Assembly (NCBI GenBank): GCA_900298995.1
Contig: OMIC01000001.1
Location: forward strand, 62,001 to 126,000
Length of the DNA stretch: 64,000 nucleotides
Direction: 5' to 3'
Source of the DNA: Hyphomicrobiaceae bacterium
Lineage (GTDB): Bacteria; Pseudomonadota; Alphaproteobacteria; Rhizobiales; Aestuariivirgaceae
The first letter of the stretch is position 1, and the number at the start of each line of letters is the position of its first letter. The position numbers and the translations under genes are program-made. The notes beneath the pieces were generated by a model. It was given only the letters and a program-made list of their open reading frames with translations. It was not told where the DNA came from and did not search any database. Positions 25,604-34,423 of this stretch are shown here, one piece after another.

Positions 25604-27781
25604 GTGCTGAATATGGTTCGGCTTTTTTGGATCCCGATTTTCCTGATTTTTTTCAGTTGGTTGGGCGTGGCGTCCGCCGCCGAGCGGGTATTGCTCGCGA
25701 TTCCGGGCGAGCAGGTGGCGGGGCGCATGGCCGGGCCGAAGATCACCGCGCTGCGCGAGACCGTGAAGAAGAAGGGGCGTGCGCAGGTCATCGTTGGCCT
25801 CCGGGTTCCCTTCGCGCCGGAACGCAAGCTGAAGTCGTCGGACGCTCAGCTGCAGCGCGCAGAAATTGCATCTGCAACGGCCAGGCTGCGGGCCCGTTTC
25901 GACGGCGCAATCCGCCGGGATCCGCAGGCCTTCCGGAGTTTTGACAGGATCCCCTTCGCAGTGCTTGACGTGACACCGGAAGAACTGGCGAGGCTCGAGA
26001 CCGATGGTGACGTCATCAGCATTTCCGAAAACCAGACGCTGCGGCCAACGCTCGCGAAATCCAGCCCGTTCATCCGGGCCGACAAGGCGTGGCAGTCAGG
26101 CTACACGGGCTTCGGCCAGACCATTGCCATCATCGACACGGGCGTCGACAAGAACCATCCCTTTCTCGCCGGCAAAGTGGTGTCGGAGGCCTGCTATACG
26201 GCAAGCCGCGTGTGCCCGGGCGGCGTGACGGCGTCAACGGCCCCGGGCTCCGGCATGCCTTGCAAGGGAGAGGGCTGCGAGCATGGCACCCATGTCGCTG
26301 GTATCGCCGCCGGACTTGGCACCGGTTTTTCCGGCGTAGCGCCGCGCGCCAACATCATCGCCATCCAGACCTTTGGCCCCAGCAAGGACGGTCTGGTCAG
26401 CACTGACATGGACGTTCTTTCCGGTCTGATACGCGTAGACGAGCTGAGCGGCAAATTCTCGATTGCCGCCGTCAACATGAGCCTGGGCGGCGGCCTCTAT
26501 CCGGCGGCGTGTGATTCCACCAAGCCGTATTTTGCAGCCGCCATTTCCATTCTCTCCAGCGCAGGAATTGCCAGCGTTGTTGCCAGCGGCAATGACGGCG
26601 TGCCGAACGCGATCGCTTCGCCCGCCTGCATGTCGGGCGCAGTGAGCGTGGGCTCGGTGTCGGACGACGACTGGGGTCTGTGCTCGAAGGGATATCCCCC
26701 TCTCACTGCCGACCAGGTGACCTGCTATTCGAACTCCGTGAGCTTCCTCTCGCTGCTCGCGCCGGGCTCAAAGATCAATTCGTCGGTCCCCGGCAATGAC
26801 TATGAAATCCTGCAAGGCACCTCGATGGCCGCGCCGCAGGTGGCGGGCGCCTGGGCGGTGCTGCGACAGAAGGCGCCGGGTGCGTCCGTCGAGCAGGTGC
26901 TGGCGGCTCTGCGCGACACGGGCAAGACAGTGACCGATTACCGCAACGGGGTGAAGACCCCACGCATCGACGTGAAGGCTGCACTGGACGCCATTGCCCA
27001 GCCGTCCGACACATATGCGCTGAACTACAGCAAGGCTGGCCTTGGCAGTGGCGTGGTGGCCTTCGCAACCGACAAGTCCGCAGGCAGCTGTGTCGTGGGC
27101 TGTTCCAAACGGTTCGCACCCAGCACGGTGGTGACGCTGACGGCGACGGCTGATGCCGGCACGACGTTCAACGGCTGGTCGGGCGCCTGCTCCGGCACCG
27201 GAGTCTGCACGGTCAACATGACGGCGGCGCGCTCGGTCTCGGCGAATTTCTTCACTGGCCCGAGCCGGAAACTGACCTATACCCGGCGCGGATCCGGAGA
27301 GGGCGTGCTCGGCATTTCCGGTATGGGCAGTGAGCAGACCTGCCCCGGAGATTGCGTCAGCAAACACGATGACAAGACGAAGGCAACGCTGACGGCCACG
27401 GCCAGCTATGGCTCGCGCTTCGATGGCTGGTCCGACGCCTGCGGCAAGACAATGTCCAGCGTGTGCCAGTTGAAGATGGACAAGGCGCGCTCAGTTTCAG
27501 CGACATTCACCAAGCTTCCGGAGGTCTCCATCAGCTATTCGCTGGCCGGCAAGAAGACCGGAACGGTGACGATCACCAACATGGCGACAGGCGCCATCAC
27601 GGTCTGCGACGAGACCTGCAAGCCGAAGTTCGCGGAGGGCACCACCGTCAAGCTGACGGCAAGCCCCGAACAGGGCGCCACGTTTGGAAAATGGTCCGGC
27701 GGCGGGTGCAATGGCAAGATGACATCCACCTGCAGCTTCGAGATCCGCGCCAATGCGACGATGACTGCAAGCTTCAACTAG
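25604..27781 (+). CDS. Secreted subtilisin-like serine protease with three C-terminal beta-repeats
   Basis: A 725-residue exported S8 protease. Residues 1-26 form a Sec signal peptide (RLFWIPIFLIFFSWLGVASA). Residues ~55-150 resemble an I9-type propeptide. The catalytic domain (~155-455) has the triad D178 (IAIIDTGVD), H230 (EHGTHVAGIAAG) and S407 (GTSMAAPQVAG), with oxyanion N330. Residues ~465-725 hold three repeats of about 80 residues of the 'bacterial repeat' type, each with a GWSG/GKWSG core and ending SVSANF, SVSATF or TMTASF, and each with Cys pairs likely to form disulfides. A second ATG at 25613 is possible. It is probably released or surface-bound, with the repeats acting as an adhesion or spacer module. 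It has its own promoter. Confidence 0.9.
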   Translation: MLNMVRLFWIPIFLIFFSWLGVASAAERVLLAIPGEQVAGRMAGPKITALRETVKKKGRAQVIVGLRVPFAPERKLKSSDAQLQRAEIASATARLRARFDGAIRRDPQAFRSFDRIPFAVLDVTPEELARLETDGDVISISENQTLRPTLAKSSPFIRADKAWQSGYTGFGQTIAIIDTGVDKNHPFLAGKVVSEACYTASRVCPGGVTASTAPGSGMPCKGEGCEHGTHVAGIAAGLGTGFSGVAPRANIIAIQTFGPSKDGLVSTDMDVLSGLIRVDELSGKFSIAAVNMSLGGGLYPAACDSTKPYFAAAISILSSAGIASVVASGNDGVPNAIASPACMSGAVSVGSVSDDDWGLCSKGYPPLTADQVTCYSNSVSFLSLLAPGSKINSSVPGNDYEILQGTSMAAPQVAGAWAVLRQKAPGASVEQVLAALRDTGKTVTDYRNGVKTPRIDVKAALDAIAQPSDTYALNYSKAGLGSGVVAFATDKSAGSCVVGCSKRFAPSTVVTLTATADAGTTFNGWSGACSGTGVCTVNMTAARSVSANFFTGPSRKLTYTRRGSGEGVLGISGMGSEQTCPGDCVSKHDDKTKATLTATASYGSRFDGWSDACGKTMSSVCQLKMDKARSVSATFTKLPEVSISYSLAGKKTGTVTITNMATGAITVCDETCKPKFAEGTTVKLTASPEQGATFGKWSGGGCNGKMTSTCSFEIRANATMTASFN

Positions 27782-27805
27782 GCCGTGGACGCGGCCAGGA
27801 GGCTC

Positions 27806-28624
27806 TCAGGATTGCCCTGACCGCGCCGCCCGGTCGGCCGCCTCATGGCGACGGTAGGACCGCAGGCTCACCGGCAGGAGCGCCAGGTAGCCAAGGCTCA
27901 AGACCGTGAGCAGTTCCCAGGGGTAGGCGATGAGCAGGACGACCGCGAGCACGGCAAGGCCCAGAACCGGCAGGACCTTCTCGCCCGGTATGCGGCCGAT
28001 GTTCTTGCCCGAGAAGGTAGGTATGCGGCTCACCATGAGCAGCGCCACCATGACCACATAGGGCCCGATGACGAGGCTCCAGCCATGGCCGTCGTCGATG
28101 AAGCCGAGAAAGCCAAGATACAGCGGCAGCAGGGCAAGCGTGGCGCCGGCGGGCGCGGGGGCGCCGCTGAAGAACTGGCTAGCCCAGACAGGCTTCGCCG
28201 GATCATCCAGCGCCACGTTGAAACGCGCCAGCCTGAGCGCGCAGCTCATGGCCAGGATCAGCGCAACGACCCAGCCCAGGGTCTTGAGCGCATTGAGTGA
28301 CCACACATAGAGAAGAATGGCGGGCGCCACGCCGAAGTTCACGAAATCGGCAAGCGAATCCAGTTCCGCGCCGAACCGCGACGTGCCCTTGAGCAGACGC
28401 GCCAGGCGCCCGTCAACCGCGTCGAGGACCACCGCGAGCATGAGGCTCGCGACCGCCAGTTCGTAGCGCGCCTCGAGCGCGAAGCGGATCGCGGTCACGC
28501 CGCTGCACAGGGCAAGCAGCGTGATGATGTTGGGCAGCAGATAGCGCACCGGCACCATGCGGAAACGGGGCTGTCGCGCCCCCTGCTCCAGCGCGCGGTC
28601 AATCTGCCCCTGGTTCTCGTCCAT
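27806..28624 (-). CDS. pssA: CDP-diacylglycerol--serine O-phosphatidyltransferase
   Basis: Makes phosphatidylserine from CDP-diacylglycerol and serine in the inner membrane. The 272-residue protein carries the CDP-alcohol phosphatidyltransferase motif DG-x2-AR-x8-G-x3-D-x3-D (from DAVDGRLARLL to ELDSLADFV), preceded by PNIITLLALCSGVTAIRFAL. It has about eight hydrophobic segments, as in Bacillus-type PssA. The start shares one base with the psd stop (TGATG), so the two steps to phosphatidylethanolamine are translationally coupled. It converges on the subtilase gene with 24 bases between. Confidence 0.95.
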   Translation of the reverse strand: MDENQGQIDRALEQGARQPRFRMVPVRYLLPNIITLLALCSGVTAIRFALEARYELAVASLMLAVVLDAVDGRLARLLKGTSRFGAELDSLADFVNFGVAPAILLYVWSLNALKTLGWVVALILAMSCALRLARFNVALDDPAKPVWASQFFSGAPAPAGATLALLPLYLGFLGFIDDGHGWSLVIGPYVVMVALLMVSRIPTFSGKNIGRIPGEKVLPVLGLAVLAVVLLIAYPWELLTVLSLGYLALLPVSLRSYRRHEAADRAARSGQS

Positions 28625-29328
28625 CAGCTGAGGCGCCCCTGGCGTTCGGCCTCGGGCGAGTCGAGATCGGCAAGCACGGTCTCACCGGCAATGGCGCGCT
28701 GTCCCACGCAGGCGAGCGCCCGCGCACCGGGCGGCAGATAGACATCCACCCGGCTGCCGAAGCGGATCAGGCCGAAACGCTGGCCAGCGGAGAGATGCTC
28801 ACCCTCATTGACGAACTTGACGATGCGGCGGGCCACGAGGCCAGCGATCTGGACGACACCGATCTTCTGGCCGCTGGCACGCGCAAGCGTGAGCGCCTGG
28901 CGCTCATTGTCGAGCGAGGCCTTGTCGAGATCAGCGTTGAGGAACAGCCCCGGCACATAGGCGATGCGGGTGATGACGGCATCGAGCGGCGCGCGGTTCA
29001 CATGCACGTCGAAGACATTCATGAACACCGAGATGCGCGTCACCGGCTCGCGCGGCAGATCGAGTTCGACCGGCGGGATCACCTCCTCGATGGCGCTGAC
29101 ACGGCCATCGGCGGGCGAGATGACCAGCCCGTCGCGCAACGGGGGGACGCGTTCCGGATCGCGGAAGAAATAGGCGCACCATAGGGTCAGCACCACGCCT
29201 GCCCAGGCCAGCGGGCCGGTGTGAAACCAGAACAGGAGAACGGTCACCGCGGCAAAGACCGCAATGAAACGGTAGCCTTCCCGGTGAATGGGGACGAGGA
29301 CCCCGGAGATGGACTTGAAGACGGACAT
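28624..29328 (-). CDS. psd: Phosphatidylserine decarboxylase proenzyme
   Basis: Decarboxylates phosphatidylserine to phosphatidylethanolamine. The 234-residue protein is the short Psd-like form with two hydrophobic segments near the N-terminus ([30 protein letters not shown]), then [32 protein letters not shown] and the self-cleavage site RFGSRVD, where the Ser becomes the pyruvoyl group of the alpha subunit. An AGGAG lies 5 bases before the ATG. It sits 10 bases after the Atm1-type exporter gene and overlaps pssA. Confidence 0.95.
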   Translation of the reverse strand: MSVFKSISGVLVPIHREGYRFIAVFAAVTVLLFWFHTGPLAWAGVVLTLWCAYFFRDPERVPPLRDGLVISPADGRVSAIEEVIPPVELDLPREPVTRISVFMNVFDVHVNRAPLDAVITRIAYVPGLFLNADLDKASLDNERQALTLARASGQKIGVVQIAGLVARRIVKFVNEGEHLSAGQRFGLIRFGSRVDVYLPPGARALACVGQRAIAGETVLADLDSPEAERQGRLS

Positions 29329-29338
29329 GACCGCTCCT

Positions 29339-31234
29339 CTAGCCCGTCGGGGCGGCTTTGAAAAGCGGCGCCGGGGCGATCAGAGCGTCGTCCTCGGCTT
29401 CCTTCAGGATTTCGCGCGCCTGTTCCGCCTGACGCTGCCGGTTCCACATGGCAGCATAAAGCCCGCCCTGCGCCAGCAGCTGCGCGTGGGTGCCACGCTC
29501 CACGGCCTGGCCACGGTCGAGCACAAGGATCTCGTCGGCATCGACCACGGTGGACAGGCGGTGGGCGATGACGAGCGTGGTGCGGTTCTCCGACACCTTG
29601 CGGAGCGCGTCCTGGATCTGGTTCTCGGTGAAACTGTCCAGCGCCGAGGTGGCTTCGTCGAGGATCAGGATGGGTGGCCCCTTGAGAATGGTGCGGGCGA
29701 TGGAGACGCGCTGCTTCTCGCCGCCCGAGAGCTTGAGGCCGCGCTCGCCAACGAGTGAATCATAGCCCTTTGGCAGGCTCATGACGAAATCATGGATCTG
29801 GGCCATGCGGGCGGCGGCCTCGACCTCGGCATCGGAGGCGTCCGGACGGCCGTAGCGGATGTTGTAGCGAATGGTGTCGTTGAACAGGACCGTATCCTGC
29901 GGGACCATGCCGATGGCAGCGCGCAGCGACTCCTGCGTGACGAGGCCGATGTCCTGGCCATCGATCAGGATGCGTCCGCCGTTGACCTCGTAGAAGCGGA
30001 AGAGAAGCCGCGAGATGGTGGACTTGCCGGCCCCCGAGGGTCCGACGATGGCGACCGTCTTGCCCGGCGGAACGCTGAAGGAGAGGTTCTGCAGGATGGG
30101 GCGCTCGGGATCATAGGCGAAGCTCACGCCGTCGAAGACCACATGCGCCTCGCTCACGGCAAGCGGCCGCGCGCCGGGCCGGTCTGCGATCTCGGCATTG
30201 ACCTTCAGCAGCGAGAACATCTGCTCGACGTCGATCAGGCCCTGCTTGATCTCGCGGTAGGAGGAGCCGATGAAATTGAGCGGCATGTAGAGCTGGATCA
30301 TCAGGGCGTTGATCATCACGAAGTCGCCCACCGTGCCGCCGCCGGCGCGCACCGCGAGCGCCGACATGAGCATGACGACGGTTAGGCCCACGGAGAAGAT
30401 GACCGCCTGGCCGGCGTTGAGAACCGCGAGCGACACCCAGGTCTTGACGGCCGCCTTCTCGTAGCTGTCCATCGAGAGGGCGTAGCGCGCCGCCTCGTGC
30501 TGTTCATTGCCGAAATACTTCACGGTCTCGAAGTTGAGCAGGCTGTCGACCGCCTTGGTGTTGGCCTCGGTGTCGGCGGCATTCATGTCGCGCCGGATGT
30601 TGATGCGCCATTCGGTGGCGGCGTAGGTGAACCAGACATAGGCCACGACCGTGACGAGAATCACCGCCGCATAGAGCCAGCCATAGGACCAGGCCAGGAC
30701 ACCGGCGACGAAGATGATCTCAAGCACCGTGGGAAAGGTGTTGAACAGCGAGAAGCGCAACACGGTGTCGATGCCCATGGTGCCGCGCGAGACGATGCGC
30801 GAGAGCCCGCCGGTGCGCCGCTCGAGATGAAAGCGCAGGGACAGCGCGTGCAGATGGCGGAAGGTGCGCACAGCGAGGTCGCGCACCGCGCGCTGGCTGA
30901 CCTTGGCGAAGACGGCATCGCGGATCTGGGCCAGCACCACCATCATGATGCGGCCGAAGCCATAGGCCAGCACAAGGAAGGAGACAGCGGTGACGGCGAT
31001 CGTCAGCACATCCGCGGTGCCCGTCAGCGCATCGGTTGCGTATTTGAAGGCATAGGGCGTGGCGACGGTGACGATCTTGGACAGCACCAGCGCCAGCATG
31101 GCCAGCACCACCCGGATCTTCAGTTCCGGGTGCCCGGCCGGCCAGAGATAGGGCATCATGTCGCGCAGGATGGACCACTGGTCTCCATCCACCGCGTGAC
31201 GCGTGTCCGTGCCTGACGACGTTTTGCGGCTCAT
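29339..31234 (-). CDS. Atm1-type ABC exporter
   Basis: A 631-residue half-transporter: a six-helix transmembrane domain, then an NBD with Walker [11 protein letters not shown]-loop [11 protein letters not shown], signature [15 protein letters not shown], Walker [13 protein letters not shown] and switch histidine in [12 protein letters not shown] blocks such as [35 protein letters not shown] and [17 protein letters not shown] are hallmarks of the Atm1/HMT1 group, which exports glutathione-linked sulfur compounds or metal-glutathione adducts. A GTG two codons upstream (31240) could be used instead. It is followed closely by psd-pssA. Confidence 0.9.
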   Translation of the reverse strand: MSRKTSSGTDTRHAVDGDQWSILRDMMPYLWPAGHPELKIRVVLAMLALVLSKIVTVATPYAFKYATDALTGTADVLTIAVTAVSFLVLAYGFGRIMMVVLAQIRDAVFAKVSQRAVRDLAVRTFRHLHALSLRFHLERRTGGLSRIVSRGTMGIDTVLRFSLFNTFPTVLEIIFVAGVLAWSYGWLYAAVILVTVVAYVWFTYAATEWRINIRRDMNAADTEANTKAVDSLLNFETVKYFGNEQHEAARYALSMDSYEKAAVKTWVSLAVLNAGQAVIFSVGLTVVMLMSALAVRAGGGTVGDFVMINALMIQLYMPLNFIGSSYREIKQGLIDVEQMFSLLKVNAEIADRPGARPLAVSEAHVVFDGVSFAYDPERPILQNLSFSVPPGKTVAIVGPSGAGKSTISRLLFRFYEVNGGRILIDGQDIGLVTQESLRAAIGMVPQDTVLFNDTIRYNIRYGRPDASDAEVEAAARMAQIHDFVMSLPKGYDSLVGERGLKLSGGEKQRVSIARTILKGPPILILDEATSALDSFTENQIQDALRKVSENRTTLVIAHRLSTVVDADEILVLDRGQAVERGTHAQLLAQGGLYAAMWNRQRQAEQAREILKEAEDDALIAPAPLFKAAPTG

Positions 31235-31278
31235 CGACACACCATATGGGAAGCCGGAACCCGCAAGAGAAGCTGAAA

Positions 31279-32634
31279 CTACTGCGAGGGGGCAGCGTTC
31301 TCGTCGGGCTTCAGCGGATCACGGCGCTTGGGATCGATGGTTTCGGACTTGGCCGCGACATCCGGCGTCTTGAAGATCTGACCGGGATAGATCAGGTCCG
31401 GATTGCGGATCTGGCCCTTGTTGGCCTCATAGAGCACAGTGTATTTCGCGCCAGAACCGTAAAGCACCCGCGAGATGCGCCAGAGGTTGTTGCCCGGCTG
31501 GATGACGACACGGCCCTCACGCGGGGCGGAGGGGGTTGCAGCACCGGTATCGGCTGCGCCACTTCCGGACTCGCCCGTCGTGGCCGCAGGCTGCGTGGCA
31601 TCAGCCACCTTGGTCTGGTCTTCGCGGAAGAAGGGCACTTCAATGCGGTTGACGACCTTGCCCTCGGCGTCGAGGCCATCGACACGCAGCATGTGATTGC
31701 CGGGTGCGACACTGGCCGTGGCGGAAAAGGACCAGCGGCCATCCTCACCGACCGCCGCATCGCCCATCATGGCGTTGTCGACATAGACGCGGGCCGTGTG
31801 GCCCTGGCCGCCCTGGCCGGAGAACACGATGTTGCCGTTGGCGTCATAGTCGACGGCATCGATGCTCACCATCCTGGCGGGCTGCTCGCCCGGAACCGCC
31901 GGCTTCTGGAGAATCTTGGTCGGCTGATCGGGGCTGACGACCGCAACGAGCGCCTGCTGCTGGCCGCCGGCCGGCACGATCACGGCGACGCTCTGCTTGG
32001 ACGTGACCGCAGTGGCATCGCCTGGCAGACGCGATTCGAGCGTCAAGGCGCCACTGCCCTCGGGCAGCGGCTTGTCTGGAATGATGACAAAAGCGCCGTC
32101 GGTATTGGCGGGGGTCTTGCCGATGGCTTCACCATCGAGCCTGGCGGTGACTTCCGACCCCGGTGCAGCGGTACCCGCGATCACGGCCTCGCCGGTCGTC
32201 TCGACGCGAACGGTGTCGAAGGCAGGTGACTGTGGCCCGGTCGGCTGGGCGGGTGCGGGCTGTTCGGCCGTTGTCGTGGCGGCTGGCTGCTCTGCGGTGG
32301 TGGTCGCAGCAGGTTGCTCGGCCGTCGTTGTGGCAGCAGGCTGCTCAGCCGTCGTGGTGACCGCAGGCTGCTCTGCTGTGGTGGTGGCGGCTGGCTGCTC
32401 TGCGGTGGTGGTCGCCGCCGGCTGTTCGGCCGTCGTTGTGGCCGCTGGCTGCTCTGCCGTCGCCTCAGGAGTCGCGGGCGCGGCGGGCTGTTCCGTGGTG
32501 GCCTCGGTTGAAGGTGAGGTTGTGGCGGCGGGCGGCGCTTCGGCCATCCAGCGATCGCGGGTCAGGCCTGCAATTGCGGCGGCGGCGACAATCGCCAGGC
32601 CGGTCAACACGATGATGGGAGTCTTGTTTTGCAT
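31279..32634 (-). CDS. Membrane-anchored LysM protein with Ig-like region and Pro/Ala/Thr repeat linker
   Basis: A 451-residue envelope protein. Residues ~5-25 form a single N-terminal hydrophobic anchor (IIVLTGLAIVAAAAIAGL). Residues ~38-140 are a Pro/Ala/Thr/Glu linker containing eight AEQPA units in tandem. Residues ~145-345 hold Ig-like beta-strand stretches (VIAGTAAPGSEVTARLDG; ARVYVDNAMMGDAAVGEDG). A single LysM domain (~375-425, from RVVIQPGNNLWRISR to IYPGQIFKTP) should bind peptidoglycan, and a charged tail follows. Start 32634 gives a normal anchor; a TTG 21 codons upstream is less likely. The linker probably spans periplasmic distance. It is read toward the Atm1 gene, 44 bases away. 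Confidence 0.82.
   Translation of the reverse strand: MQNKTPIIVLTGLAIVAAAAIAGLTRDRWMAEAPPAATTSPSTEATTEQPAAPATPEATAEQPAATTTAEQPAATTTAEQPAATTTAEQPAVTTTAEQPAATTTAEQPAATTTAEQPAATTTAEQPAPAQPTGPQSPAFDTVRVETTGEAVIAGTAAPGSEVTARLDGEAIGKTPANTDGAFVIIPDKPLPEGSGALTLESRLPGDATAVTSKQSVAVIVPAGGQQQALVAVVSPDQPTKILQKPAVPGEQPARMVSIDAVDYDANGNIVFSGQGGQGHTARVYVDNAMMGDAAVGEDGRWSFSATASVAPGNHMLRVDGLDAEGKVVNRIEVPFFREDQTKVADATQPAATTGESGSGAADTGAATPSAPREGRVVIQPGNNLWRISRVLYGSGAKYTVLYEANKGQIRNPDLIYPGQIFKTPDVAAKSETIDPKRRDPLKPDENAAPSQ
32224..32457 (-). repeat. 27-bp in-frame tandem repeat, eight AEQPA units
   Basis: Eight copies of AEQPA, seven followed by ATTT or VTTT, give a 9-residue period coded by 27-base units inside the LysM gene. 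The final unit runs into AEQPAPAQP. One unit has Val in place of Ala. Copies differ at synonymous positions, so the array is not a very recent expansion. Confidence 0.9.
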
Positions 32635-32805
32635 TGTCGTGACGATCCAAGTACCTTGTCGATTCAGGCGAATGGCCTCTTTGCGCGGGAAGATCAACCC
32701 CTTAATTAGGCCCTGATCGCGAATTTATCAAAGAAACCGGGTGGGGTCCGGCGCGCCGGCGCGGGCGCCCCGAGGCCCGGAAACCCGCAAGAAGGAGTTC
32801 GTCCG

Positions 32806-33405
32806 ATGAGCCCTGTCCGTAAACTCTGCGTCTATTGCGGTTCCGGAGACGGACGCAACCCCGCCTATCTGGCGGCCGCACGGCAGCTGGGCAAGGCCAT
32901 GGCCGAGGCGGGGATCGGTCTCGTCTATGGCGGCGGCAGCCTCGGCCTGATGGGGGAAGTGGCCCGGGCCGTTCTCGAAAATTCAGGCCATGTGACTGGA
33001 ATCATTCCAGAATTTCTTGCAAATCGGGAACGCATGCTCACCGAGGTCAATGACCTGGTGGTGACCCCCGACATGCACAGCCGCAAGATGACCATGTTCG
33101 CCCGCTCAACCGGGTTCGTGGCGCTGCCGGGCGGCCTCGGCACGCTGGAGGAACTGGCCGAAATCTCGACCTGGGCGCAGCTTGGCCAGCATGGAAAGCC
33201 GATCATCCTGTGCAATGTGGCGGGCTACTGGGATCCGCTGGTGACGCTCTTCGAGCATATGCGGACCGAGAAATTCATCCGCGAGGGGCTGGAAGTCGCG
33301 CTCGACGTCGTGGCGGGCGCGGAGGATGTGATTCCCACCTTCGAACGGCGACTGAAACTGACCCCCGACAAGGCACCCGCGCATCCGGTCATCGACAAGA
33401 TGTAG
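32806..33405 (+). CDS. LOG-family nucleoside 5'-monophosphate phosphoribohydrolase
   Basis: Releases the base from (cytokinin) riboside 5'-monophosphates; often annotated 'lysine decarboxylase-like', which is misleading. The 199-residue protein has the TIGR00730 layout: VYCGSGDGRNPAYLAAA at the N-terminus, LVYGGGSLGLMGEVARAV, MHSRKMTMFARSTGFVA and the signature LPGGLGTLEEL. A clear AAGGAG lies 8 bases upstream of the ATG. It is divergent from the LysM gene and ends 3 bases before the convergent rarD end. Confidence 0.92.
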   Translation: MSPVRKLCVYCGSGDGRNPAYLAAARQLGKAMAEAGIGLVYGGGSLGLMGEVARAVLENSGHVTGIIPEFLANRERMLTEVNDLVVTPDMHSRKMTMFARSTGFVALPGGLGTLEELAEISTWAQLGQHGKPIILCNVAGYWDPLVTLFEHMRTEKFIREGLEVALDVVAGAEDVIPTFERRLKLTPDKAPAHPVIDKM

Positions 33406-33408
33406 GGA

Positions 33409-34344
33409 TCAGGCGGCGGCCGCGTCCTGGCGGCGATGGCGCTCATCGCGGAGCGCCGAGACTGAGAACACCGCCAGTGCCGCCCAGATGACGCAGAATG
33501 ACACGAGCTTGAGCGTGTTCATGGGCTCGCCGAAGACAAAGACCGCCGTGAGAAAGACGAGCGAGGGCGACATGTACTGCAGAAGCCCGGCGGTCGAATA
33601 GCGGATGCGCCGGATCGAGGCGGCATAGAGCATCAGCGAGGCGGCGGTCATCACGCCGCAGCCGATCAGCATGAGCGTGTCGTGCAAGTTGGTGCCGAAG
33701 CGCGCCTCGCCGTGTGCGGCCAGCCACCACTCCGCGCCCAGCAGCGGCAAAGCGACGATCGCCACTTCGATGAGAAAGCCCTGGGTTGGACCGACGGGGA
33801 TGGTCTTGCGCAGGAATCCATAGAGGCAGAACGTCACGGCCAGCATGAGGCCAAGCCAGGGAAAATGGCCGAGCGCCACCGTCTGGATAAGGACGCCAGC
33901 CGCCGCAAGCCCGAGCGCCACCTTCTGTGGGCGGGTGAAGCGCTCGCCGAGAAAGAGATAGCCCATCACCACATTGAGCAGCGGGTTGATGAAATAGCCG
34001 AGGCTGGATTCGAGCGTCCGGCCGACCTCGATCGACCAGACATAGAAGCCCCAGTTGAAGACGATGAGCGCCGAGGTGAGCGCCAGGATGGCAAGATGCT
34101 TCGGGTTCGTCACCGCTCGCCGGACGTCCGGCCACTGGCCCAGATACCAGACGACCGCAACGGCGATTGGCAAGGCCCAAAAACCGCGGTTGACGGCGAT
34201 CTCGATAGGCGAGATGTGGCGGATGAGGCCGAAATAGAAGGCCATGCCACCCCAGATGAGGTGCGCCATGACCGCCAGCAGCACGCCGGTCTCGGCAGTC
34301 GACAGCGTGCGGGTCGGACCGCCATTCTCCCGAGATCTGGTCAT
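33409..34344 (-). CDS. rarD: RarD-type EamA-family transporter
   Basis: A 311-residue inner-membrane protein with ten helices and two EamA halves. GVLLAVMAHLIWGGMAFYF is helix 1, and ISPIEIAVNRGFWALP, LNVVMGYLFLGERFTRPQ, TLMLIGCGVMTAASLMLYA and YSTAGLLQYMSPSLVFLTA follow the RarD pattern. The substrate is not known for the family; chloramphenicol sensitivity was its first phenotype. It follows cimA on the same strand after 79 bases and may be the last gene of the cysS-cimA run. Confidence 0.88.
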   Translation of the reverse strand: MTRSRENGGPTRTLSTAETGVLLAVMAHLIWGGMAFYFGLIRHISPIEIAVNRGFWALPIAVAVVWYLGQWPDVRRAVTNPKHLAILALTSALIVFNWGFYVWSIEVGRTLESSLGYFINPLLNVVMGYLFLGERFTRPQKVALGLAAAGVLIQTVALGHFPWLGLMLAVTFCLYGFLRKTIPVGPTQGFLIEVAIVALPLLGAEWWLAAHGEARFGTNLHDTLMLIGCGVMTAASLMLYAASIRRIRYSTAGLLQYMSPSLVFLTAVFVFGEPMNTLKLVSFCVIWAALAVFSVSALRDERHRRQDAAAA

Positions 34345-34423
34345 GATCGCCGTTTAGACCTTGCAACCTGCCTGAGGCAAACCCGCCCTTGGCATGGTCG
34401 CATGACCGCCGCGCATGACCCGC

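Noticed and set aside
32224-32457. Tandem repeats considered as a CRISPR array
   Set aside because: Units are contiguous 27-base in-frame codons with no unique spacers.
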